NCBI RefSeq assembly: GCF_025148125.1
Contig: NZ_CP102267.1
Coordinates: 187,501-251,500 of the forward strand
Length of the DNA: 64,000 nucleotides
Reading direction: 5' to 3'
DNA from: Blautia wexlerae DSM 19850
GTDB taxonomy: Bacteria > Bacillota > Clostridia > Lachnospirales > Lachnospiraceae
In this document: one piece after another, positions 17,808 to 24,172 of the stretch
Layout of the letters: each line of letters opens with the position of its first letter
How positions within the stretch are numbered: the stretch's first letter is position 1
Notes under the pieces: generated by a model
Databases searched by the model: none
What the model was told of the DNA's origin: nothing
The model's input: only the letters and a program-made list of their open reading frames with translations
Made by a program: the position numbers and the translations under genes

Positions 17808-19481
17808 GTGAAATATAATCAGAAGAAGAAAAAAGAAAACATAGAGATATTTCTGTTTATCATGGTGATGGCTGTTTTTGCTGCTGTTCTGGGAGTTATG
17901 TCACTGGGAGAAAAGATGCAGCCGGTGAACCAGATCAGGAAGATATCTTCTGGCTGGTACTATTATGACAACGGAAAAAGAACAGAAGTTACTCTTCCGG
18001 ATACAATACAGGCAGAGAAAGGGGAAGAACTGATATTATATAATGACGGGATTACTGATCTGGATGCCGGTAAGGTAGTTACAACCAGAGGTGCACAGTA
18101 TGATCTGAAAATCTGGCTGGGTGACCGTCCCATCTATGAATATCAGGATACAACCTTTGTAAGGAATACGCAGATGAAATCAAAACTGGAATGTGTAGGG
18201 GAAATCCCTACAGACATGCAGAATGAGCCGCTGAAGCTGGTTTATTCAAATCCACATCACGGAAAGTATGTTTTGACTTCTGTTTATATTGGAACCGGAA
18301 GTGCAGTCATTGCTTTACATTTACAGAATTCAGGAATAGTTATAGGTATTGCTTTGTGTTTTCTTGTTTTGAGCGTTATTTCTCTGTTGATTACAGTTTA
18401 TCTGAAATACCGTCAGATGCCGGATGACAGATTTCGCGATGTAGCATTGTTCCTTATGATATGTGCAGTCTGGCTGATTACAGATTCTTCTGCGATCCAG
18501 ACCTATAGCAGTCATCCGGATATGCTTTGTACGATTTCTTTTTATATGTTTATGTTACATTCGGTACCGATGCTGCATTTTGCCCAGAAAATAGGTGGAC
18601 TGAAAAAGGAACGCATTCTGGATGCAGGAATTGCTGTGTTTTATCTGAATGCATTTATTCAGGGACTTCTGGCCTATTTCGGGGTATTCACGTTTGCAGA
18701 TATGCTGTTTGTAACACATGTTCTGCTGATAACGTGGGTACTGATCGTAGCGGTACTGCTCTGGAAAGAATATAGAAAGAAGCCGGATCGAAGTGTGCAG
18801 ATCATATTGATCGCTTATATGATATTATTGTTCAGTGGACTTTTGTCACTGTCATTGTACTGGCTGTTTGAAATATCCTATTATGGAGCAATATTTGAGT
18901 TTGGAATACTGGTATTTCTGGTTATGATCATTGCAGATACTGTGATCAGTCTTGTTGGAAAGGTCCGTTACCGGACAGAAATGCAGGCATATGAACGACT
19001 GATGAAAGAGGACTGGATGACCGGAATGCAGAGCAGGGAACCTTTTGAAAATCTGCTGGCGGAAATTCCGAAAACCATGAATGAGCATAAGGATATCCTG
19101 CTGGTCTTTATGGATATTGATTATCTGCGCAGGATCAATAATGATTTTGGCAGAGCGGCAGGAGATGAGGTTATTGTGGCGGCTGCCAGATGCATTGAGA
19201 ATGTTTTTGGAGCAATCGGAAAATGTTATCGCACAGGAGGAGATGAGTTTGCGGTAGTTGTGTTTGATCCGGAGGAAGACAGGAATGTATTGTCTGAGAA
19301 ACTGGATAAAGAAATAAGGCGTTATAACAGAAACAGCAGATATCGCATGTCTATTTCAAGAGGTTTCAGTTCAATTCGGGATGACAGGGGAAAGCTGAAG
19401 ACAACCGGTGAATGGAAGTATGAGGCAGATACGAATATGTATCAGAATAAAATGAAAGAGAGAAAGACATATGAATTATAA
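17808..19481 (+). CDS. Membrane diguanylate cyclase (7TM-type sensor with active GGDEF)
   Basis: 557 residues: an N-terminal anchor helix, an extracytoplasmic beta-rich segment (about residues 40-170), a block of seven predicted membrane helices (about 175-385) and a C-terminal GGDEF domain. The active-site sequence RTGGDEF is intact near residue 477, and the metal-binding Asp lies in FMDIDYLRRINND. This is the architecture of 7TM sensor cyclases, which make cyclic di-GMP in response to an external signal. The start is GTG with AGAAGGAG ahead. The last 11 bases overlap the start of the EAL protein, so the two are translationally coupled. Confidence 0.9.
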   Translation: MKYNQKKKKENIEIFLFIMVMAVFAAVLGVMSLGEKMQPVNQIRKISSGWYYYDNGKRTEVTLPDTIQAEKGEELILYNDGITDLDAGKVVTTRGAQYDLKIWLGDRPIYEYQDTTFVRNTQMKSKLECVGEIPTDMQNEPLKLVYSNPHHGKYVLTSVYIGTGSAVIALHLQNSGIVIGIALCFLVLSVISLLITVYLKYRQMPDDRFRDVALFLMICAVWLITDSSAIQTYSSHPDMLCTISFYMFMLHSVPMLHFAQKIGGLKKERILDAGIAVFYLNAFIQGLLAYFGVFTFADMLFVTHVLLITWVLIVAVLLWKEYRKKPDRSVQIILIAYMILLFSGLLSLSLYWLFEISYYGAIFEFGILVFLVMIIADTVISLVGKVRYRTEMQAYERLMKEDWMTGMQSREPFENLLAEIPKTMNEHKDILLVFMDIDYLRRINNDFGRAAGDEVIVAAARCIENVFGAIGKCYRTGGDEFAVVVFDPEEDRNVLSEKLDKEIRRYNRNSRYRMSISRGFSSIRDDRGKLKTTGEWKYEADTNMYQNKMKERKTYEL

Positions 19482-21375
19482 TATAAACTTTCAGGTAGCG
19501 GCAGTTATTATTACAGCGTTACTCTTATATCATTTTCTGACGCAGAAGAAACTGCATAATGCAAATGTGAAAACATTTACATATATACTTGTCCTGAGCG
19601 GTTTATATATTTTGTCTGACCTGTTGGGTACGCTGACAATTATGAATTACACAGCGGAAGATGAAGGAACTGTCATGGGTATTCTGACAGGAATCTATTT
19701 GCTTGATATTCTGATTCCTTATATTTTGTATTCATGTATTCCTGATTCGCATGAAAATGAGAAAAAGAGCGGTGCATTATCTGTGATCTGTGCCGGGATT
19801 ACGGTGGCTATGATGATAGCTGTACTTGGAAACCTTGGAAGCGGGGGATTTTTCTGTTTTGACAGTAATGACGTTTTTCAAAAAGGAACAGGGTATGTGT
19901 TTCTTTATCTTTATGCCCTGGTTTATATCGTTCTGATAATGCTGCGTATGATCAGAAGCAGGGAGGACTATACGCCGGAAAAGATGAGTATTGCAGGCAA
20001 AATTCTTGTGATCGAAGGCGTATGTATAGGAGTGGAACTGTACACAGGGTACATATTTCTGTCAGATTTTGGACTGGCACTTGGTCTCATATTTCTCTAT
20101 CTTATGATGAACAATCCAGGTGATTATATAGACAGTACAACAGGAGCATTTGATAAAAGGTATTTTGATAACTGGATACAGGAGAAATTTACCAAAGGAA
20201 TCGAGTTTCATGTGATTGCTGTAGAGCTGTTTATGCTGAAACAGATTAATAAGGTTTACGGAAGCAGTACAGGTGATCTGCTTCTGGTACAGATTGCAAG
20301 AGAACTGCAAAACATTACAGGTTCTGTACAGGTGTTCCGAACCACAGGAAACTGTTTTCTGATCATTACAGATTCATTGACAGAATATGAGAAAAACAGA
20401 CAGGAGATTGAGAACTATTTCAAAGAACCTTTTGAAACTGACGGGGAAAAAATCACTTTTCCGGCAATCATCTGCGGGATTATCAACGGTGAAAAGATGG
20501 AGAAGGAAGATGTACTGCTGGCATATATCGAGTATCTGATATCTTTGGTAAAACGTGCAGATGAAACGGTAGTGATTCAGTCAGATGACAGGATTCTGGA
20601 GGGCTTCCGTTATGAAAAAGAGGTGGAGCATTTCCTGAAAACAGCAGTGGATAAAGACCTGTTTGAAGTGTACTATCAGCCGGTATTCTGGACAAAGGAA
20701 GATCGTTATATTACTCTCGAAGCTTTGAGCAGGCTGAAGCATCCCTGTATGGGAATGATCCCGCCGGATGTGTTTATCGGTATTGCAGAAAGGCAGGGGC
20801 TCATTGCACAGATCGGACTGCTTCAGTTCAGAAGGGTGTGCCGTTTTATTAAAGAGAATGAATATATGATGAAACAGATTAAGAATGTAAAGTTCAATCT
20901 GTCACCTTCCGAACTGCTAAAACCGGGACACAGTCAGCTTCTGATTAATATAGTGAAGGAGCATGAGCTTTTACCGAAATATTTTCAGTTTGAGATTACT
21001 GAGACAGTGGCAACTGAATATAGTGAAAGTTTCTGCAAAGCTGTGGAGGATTTTACGAATGCGGGAATCGGATTATGTCTGGATGATTTTGGTTCAGGGT
21101 ATGCAAATCTGAATGCAGTATTGAGACTTCCGTTTGATGTGGTGAAAATGGACAGATCGTTGTTAACAGGGATTACCTGTGATGAACAGGCTGCTGTTTT
21201 TTACCACAGTATTGTGACGGTTATGCAGAATATGGGTTATACAATTGTAGCAGAAGGAGCAGAAACAGAAGAAGAGGTGAGTCTGCTGAGAGAATGGGGC
21301 GTGGACATGGTCCAGGGATATTACTTCTCAAGACCACTTCCGGAGGCAGAGTTGCTGAGACTTTTCATGTTATAG
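19471..21375 (+). CDS. Membrane cyclic di-GMP phosphodiesterase with degenerate GGDEF and intact EAL
   Basis: 634 residues: a membrane block of about seven helices (1-210), a GGDEF-like domain whose signature is replaced by TTGNC (near residue 291), and an EAL domain. The EAL catalytic set looks complete: Glu in ITLEALSRLK near 417, Asn in FNLSPSEL, Glu in FEITETVATE, the Asp pair in CLDDFGSGYANL, Lys in VVKMDRS and Glu in VAEGAETEEE. It should hydrolyse cyclic di-GMP, with the dead GGDEF as a possible GTP-sensing or dimerization part. It overlaps the upstream cyclase by 11 bases, so opposing activities are co-translated. The last codons and the TAG stop fall inside a dispersed repeat. Confidence 0.9.
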   Translation: MNYNINFQVAAVIITALLLYHFLTQKKLHNANVKTFTYILVLSGLYILSDLLGTLTIMNYTAEDEGTVMGILTGIYLLDILIPYILYSCIPDSHENEKKSGALSVICAGITVAMMIAVLGNLGSGGFFCFDSNDVFQKGTGYVFLYLYALVYIVLIMLRMIRSREDYTPEKMSIAGKILVIEGVCIGVELYTGYIFLSDFGLALGLIFLYLMMNNPGDYIDSTTGAFDKRYFDNWIQEKFTKGIEFHVIAVELFMLKQINKVYGSSTGDLLLVQIARELQNITGSVQVFRTTGNCFLIITDSLTEYEKNRQEIENYFKEPFETDGEKITFPAIICGIINGEKMEKEDVLLAYIEYLISLVKRADETVVIQSDDRILEGFRYEKEVEHFLKTAVDKDLFEVYYQPVFWTKEDRYITLEALSRLKHPCMGMIPPDVFIGIAERQGLIAQIGLLQFRRVCRFIKENEYMMKQIKNVKFNLSPSELLKPGHSQLLINIVKEHELLPKYFQFEITETVATEYSESFCKAVEDFTNAGIGLCLDDFGSGYANLNAVLRLPFDVVKMDRSLLTGITCDEQAAVFYHSIVTVMQNMGYTIVAEGAETEEEVSLLREWGVDMVQGYYFSRPLPEAELLRLFML

Positions 21376-21445
21376 GAAATTATTCCGTAATATACCTATA
21401 ACATAAAAAGGTCCTCCGGACAGAATCGCACTGAGCCGGAGAGAA
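21367..21445. repeat. Dispersed structured repeat, copy A
   Basis: ATGTTATAGG (21367-21376) and its inverse CCTATAACAT (21395-21404) are followed by a conserved block running to about 21445. Copy B at 22891-22960 has the same inverted repeat and the same block. Over 51 aligned bases I count 7 differences, two of which preserve base pairing in a small hairpin (GTCCtccGGAC here, GCCCttcGGGC in copy B). The copy lies across the stop codon of the EAL gene. Confidence 0.75.
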
Positions 21446-21496
21446 AGCAGGTGTTGTTCAATCAGATATAAATGATTGAACGACATCTGCTTTTTT
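21444..21496 (+). terminator. Terminator of the GGDEF/EAL operon
   Basis: A long imperfect stem pairs AAAGCAGGTGTTGTTCAATCA with TGATTGAACGACATCTGCTTT, followed by a T run. It directly abuts repeat copy A. Confidence 0.88.
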
Positions 21497-21617
21497 GAAT
21501 AATTTAAAAACAGAAATACAATACACTTATAAAGATGTTCTTGCATATTCTATGTGCTTCCTTTATAATGTAACGTATCATTGTTTTATCAAATTAAAGG
21601 GAAAGAGGATTAAAGAA

Positions 21618-22844
21618 ATGAAAAAAGTTTGGGACAAATGGACCAGGATTGCTCTTGTAAAGAGAATCCTGGTTGGCCTGATTCTGGGTGCGATTCTGGG
21701 AATTGCTGTACCGCAGGCAACAGGAATCGCAATTCTGGGTGATGTCTTTGTAAGTGCATTAAAGGCAATCGCACCTTTGCTGGTATTCTTCCTGGTTGTC
21801 AGTTCCCTGTGTAATGCAGGAAAATCTCATGGAGGAGTTATTAAGACAGTTATCATTCTCTATATGTTCAGTACAGTTCTGGCAGCAGTGATTGCAGTAT
21901 TTGCGAGTATGGCATTTCCTGTAAAGATGACACTTGCAAATGCAGCAACAGATACAAGTGCACCACAGGGTATCGTTGAGGTATTAAATAACCTGCTTCT
22001 GAACGTAGTTGCCAACCCGGTATCTTCACTGGTAAATGCAAACTATGTAGGGATCCTGATGTGGGCTGTTCTTCTTGGGCTTGCTTTTCGTGCAGCTGAT
22101 AAGATGACAAAGAAGGTTCTGGCTGATGTTGCAGATGGTATTTCCATGGTAGTAACCTGGATCATTAATCTTGCACCTTTTGGAATTTTTGGTCTGGTAT
22201 TTAACACAGTATCTACAAACGGTCTGGATATCTTTACGACTTATGGAAAACTGTTGCTTCTTCTTGTAGGATGTATGCTGTTTATCTATTTTGTGACCAA
22301 TCCGCTTCTGGTTTACTGGTGCATCCGCCAGAATCCATATCCGCTGATTTTCCACTGCCTGAAGAGAAGTGCGCTGACAGCTTTCTTTACAAGAAGTTCC
22401 GCAGCTAATATTCCGGTAAACATGAAAGTCTGTGAAGAGATGGGACTGGACAGAGATACTTATTCTGTAACCATTCCGCTTGGTGCAACTATTAATATGG
22501 ATGGTGCGGCTATCACTATTACGGTTATGACAATGGCAACTGCATTTACTCTTGGTATTCATGTAGATATTCCGACAGCAATTATCCTGAGTCTTCTTGC
22601 AGCTCTGTCAGCATGTGGCGCTTCCGGTGTAGCCGGCGGATCACTTCTTCTGATCCCGATGGCATGCTCTCTGTTCGGAATTTCAGATGACATTTCCATG
22701 CAGGTTGTTGCAGTAGGATTTATCATTGGCGTAGTTCAGGATTCTGTAGAAACAGCTCTGAACTCTTCTTCAGATCTTCTGTTATCTGCTTCCGCAGAAT
22801 TCAGACAGTGGAGACTTGAAGGGAAAGAGATTAAATTTAAATAA
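21618..22844 (+). CDS. sstT: Sodium:serine/threonine symporter SstT
   Basis: The 408-residue member of the dicarboxylate/amino acid:cation symporter family. It has the SstT-like N-terminus (WTRIALVKRILVGLILGAILG), the serine-rich hairpin around TRSSAANIPVNM, and the NMDG sodium/substrate motif in GATINMDGAAITITVM. The second hairpin is in SACGASGVAGGSLLLIPMACS. It should import serine and threonine with sodium across the cytoplasmic membrane. The ATG at 21618 is chosen from the AAAGAGGA site and family alignment; 41 upstream codons in frame are not conserved. It stands alone between the two copies of a dispersed repeat. Confidence 0.93.
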   Translation: MKKVWDKWTRIALVKRILVGLILGAILGIAVPQATGIAILGDVFVSALKAIAPLLVFFLVVSSLCNAGKSHGGVIKTVIILYMFSTVLAAVIAVFASMAFPVKMTLANAATDTSAPQGIVEVLNNLLLNVVANPVSSLVNANYVGILMWAVLLGLAFRAADKMTKKVLADVADGISMVVTWIINLAPFGIFGLVFNTVSTNGLDIFTTYGKLLLLLVGCMLFIYFVTNPLLVYWCIRQNPYPLIFHCLKRSALTAFFTRSSAANIPVNMKVCEEMGLDRDTYSVTIPLGATINMDGAAITITVMTMATAFTLGIHVDIPTAIILSLLAALSACGASGVAGGSLLLIPMACSLFGISDDISMQVVAVGFIIGVVQDSVETALNSSSDLLLSASAEFRQWRLEGKEIKFK

Positions 22845-22858
22845 GATTGCAATGAGCG

Positions 22859-22892
22859 AAACGGTCGTCCGGTATGGACGGCCGTTCTTTTA
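22859..22892 (+). terminator. Terminator after sstT
   Basis: Stem ACGGTCGTCC / GGACGGCCGT with one G-T pair and a five-base loop, followed by TTCTTTT. Repeat copy B begins at its end. Confidence 0.8.
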
Positions 22893-23015
22893 TGTTATAG
22901 GTAATGTTCCTATAACATAAAAAGGCCCTTCGGGCAGGATCGCACTGCGACGGAGAGGAATTATGTCGCTGAAGCGACCCGCCGCAGGCGGAGAATCCTG
23001 CAAGCAGGATTCTTT
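22891..23015. repeat. Dispersed structured repeat, copy B, with three extra hairpins
   Basis: TATGTTATAGG / CCTATAACATA (22891-22901 and 22909-22919) is followed by the block shared with copy A up to about 22960. After that come three tandem hairpins absent from copy A: GTCGCT-GAA-GCGAC, CCGCC-GCA-GGCGG and GAATCCTGC-AA-GCAGGATTC (the last ending near 23012). No reading frame is seen. Confidence 0.7.
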
Positions 23016-23046
23016 CATATAAGGCACAACTATAAAAATGATTGCT

Positions 23047-23075
23047 ACATATTCGGGAATTTCTGTGCATACACT
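23047..23075 (+). promoter_or_regulatory. Predicted sigma-E (mother-cell) promoter of spoIIID
   Basis: ACATATT at 23047-23053 and CATACACT at 23068-23075 are separated by 14 bases, matching the sporulation sigma-E consensus (roughly KMATATT, 14-15 bases, CATACAHT). It lies 30 bases before the spoIIID start codon. SpoIIID is a classical sigma-E-dependent gene, so motif and gene support each other. Confidence 0.8.
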
Positions 23076-23104
23076 GTAAAAACAGCGTCTTCGGAGGCTT
23101 ATCC

Positions 23105-23236
23105 GTGAAAGATTATATCGAGGAGCGGGCAGTGGAAATTGCAAATTATATTATTGATACAAAGGCAACGGTGCGTCAGGCGGCGAAGAAATTCGGGATT
23201 AGTAAGAGCACTGTACATATGGAAGTAACAATATAG
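23105..23236 (+). pseudogene. spoIIID: spoIIID, 5' part (interrupted by an integrative element)
   Basis: A GTG start with GGAGG seven bases ahead begins a protein reading KDYIEERAVEIANYIIDTKAT, then VRQAAKKFGISKSTVH, the N-terminus and HTH of SpoIIID. The frame runs four foreign codons past His and stops at 23236 (43 residues). The missing part is found in frame at 36817-36953. SpoIIID is a small mother-cell DNA-binding protein that activates or represses many sigma-E-dependent genes. The truncated product lacks the end of the recognition region and the basic C-terminal helix that family members need for DNA binding, so it should be inactive unless the element excises. Confidence 0.92.
23215..23219. 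other. attL core ACATA
   Basis: Left copy of the 5-base repeat shared with 36812-36816. Flanking bases are also similar (ACATATGGA on the left, ACATAAGGA on the right). The exact crossover dinucleotide within it cannot be resolved. Confidence 0.85.
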
Positions 23237-23243
23237 AACGGTT
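23234..23243. repeat. Left subterminal inverted repeat of the element
   Basis: TAGAACGGTT, the exact inverse of 36787-36796. It is placed 14 bases inside the left core. A second inverted pair, GGTTCGTT at 23240-23247 and AACGAACC at 23278-23285, overlaps it and could fold over the tnpV ribosome site. Confidence 0.75.
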
Positions 23244-23285
23244 CGTTTGGGTAATAGAATAAGAAAAACCAAGGAGGAACGAACC

Positions 23286-23663
23286 ATGAAGGATTTGAAA
23301 ACAAGAATTACGGAGAATGGCATTGATTATGTACTTGTCGGGGATTATTATATCCCAGACTTGAAGCTGCCGGAGGAAAAGCGATCTATCGGTAAGTGGG
23401 GACGAATGCACAGGGAGTATCTGAAAAAGCAGTGCTACGGTAGATATTCCAGTTTACTGCTGACCGGAAAACTTTGGAGCTATCTGGAGGATTTGGACGA
23501 ACAAGCGGAGGAACGGTTTACGTGTATTGTTGATCAGATGAAAGCGGCTGAGGGAGTGACGGAGGAATTGAAGCGGAAAGATGCTATGCTTTGGGTACAA
23601 CGGTGTAATAATATTAGAAACAGAGCAGAAGAAATTGTACTGAACGAAATGGTTTATATTTAG
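23286..23663 (+). CDS. tnpV: TnpV-like transposon protein
   Basis: A 125-residue protein resembling the small TnpV proteins of Tn4451/Tn4453-type clostridial elements. It opens MKDLKTRITENGIDYVLVGDYYIPDL, has a central basic GRMHREYLKKQ, and a helical C-terminus ending MVYI. The function of TnpV is not established. The first gene inside the left end, its AAGGAGG site lies within an inverted repeat with the upstream GGTTCGTT. With the element integrated, transcription from the spoIIID sigma-E promoter would run into it. A terminator follows. Confidence 0.82.
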   Translation: MKDLKTRITENGIDYVLVGDYYIPDLKLPEEKRSIGKWGRMHREYLKKQCYGRYSSLLLTGKLWSYLEDLDEQAEERFTCIVDQMKAAEGVTEELKRKDAMLWVQRCNNIRNRAEEIVLNEMVYI

Positions 23664-23670
23664 TATGGAG

Positions 23671-23700
23671 CAGTCAGCCGAAAGGCTGGCTGTTTTTCTT
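23671..23700 (+). terminator. Terminator after tnpV
   Basis: CAGTCAGCC-GAAA-GGCTGGCTG followed by TTTTTCTTTT: a 9-bp stem with a stable GNRA tetraloop. Confidence 0.92.
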
Positions 23701-23720
23701 TTCCTAGCGACAGAAAATGA

Positions 23721-23776
23721 TTGACAATGTTACAAGACTGTGGTAGTCTGAAAACAAGAACAGACTACTGTAGTCT
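23721..23776 (+). promoter_or_regulatory. blaI promoter with two BlaI operators
   Basis: TTGACA at 23721-23726, 17-base spacer, TAGTCT as -10 at 23744-23749. Two 15-base dyads share AGACT / AGTCT arms: AGACTGTGGTAGTCT at 23735-23749 covers the -10, and AGACTACTGTAGTCT at 23762-23776 lies just upstream of the ribosome site. Their position and near-identity indicate autorepression by the BlaI protein encoded immediately downstream. Confidence 0.85.
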
Positions 23777-23793
23777 TATAGGAGGCGAAACAA

Positions 23794-24162
23794 GTGACAG
23801 AGGAAAATATCAAACTTTTTGATTCGGAATTAAAGGTAATGGATGTTCTGTGGAAGGATGGTGACGTGCCAGCGAAATATGTTGCAGATACTTTAAACAG
23901 AGAAGTCGGCTGGAATAAAAACACAACGTATACATTGATTAAGCGGTGTATCAATAAAGGCGCGATTGAACGAACGGAACCGGGATTTATGTGCCATGCG
24001 CTTATAGCAAAAGAACAGGTACAGGATCTGGAAACAGATGAACTTATTGATAAGATATATGATGGATCTGTTGACAAGTTGTTTGCGGCACTTCTTGGCA
24101 GAAAAAAACTTTCTATGGAGCAGATTAAGAACCTGAAGCAGATCGTCAGTGAATTGGAATGA
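23794..24162 (+). CDS. blaI: BlaI/MecI-family repressor of the element
   Basis: The 122-residue winged-helix repressor reads LFDSELKVMDVLWKDGDVPA, then the recognition region WNKNTTYTLIKRCINKGAI and the wing. The C-terminal dimerization part contains the DKLFAALLGRKKLS-type segment. The GTG start follows AGGAGG. It has its own promoter with two operators and is followed ten bases later by the M56 protease gene that should inactivate it. This is the standard BlaI-BlaR1 arrangement, here without a beta-lactamase gene, so the inducer and regulated target are unknown. Candidate targets are the pair itself or other element genes. Confidence 0.92.
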   Translation: MTEENIKLFDSELKVMDVLWKDGDVPAKYVADTLNREVGWNKNTTYTLIKRCINKGAIERTEPGFMCHALIAKEQVQDLETDELIDKIYDGSVDKLFAALLGRKKLSMEQIKNLKQIVSELE

Positions 24163-24172
24163 GGTGATGTAT

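Noticed and set aside
24149..24172. Earlier GTG start for the BlaR1-like protein overlapping blaI
   Set aside because: GAGGTG lies inside this extension and properly serves the ATG at 24173.
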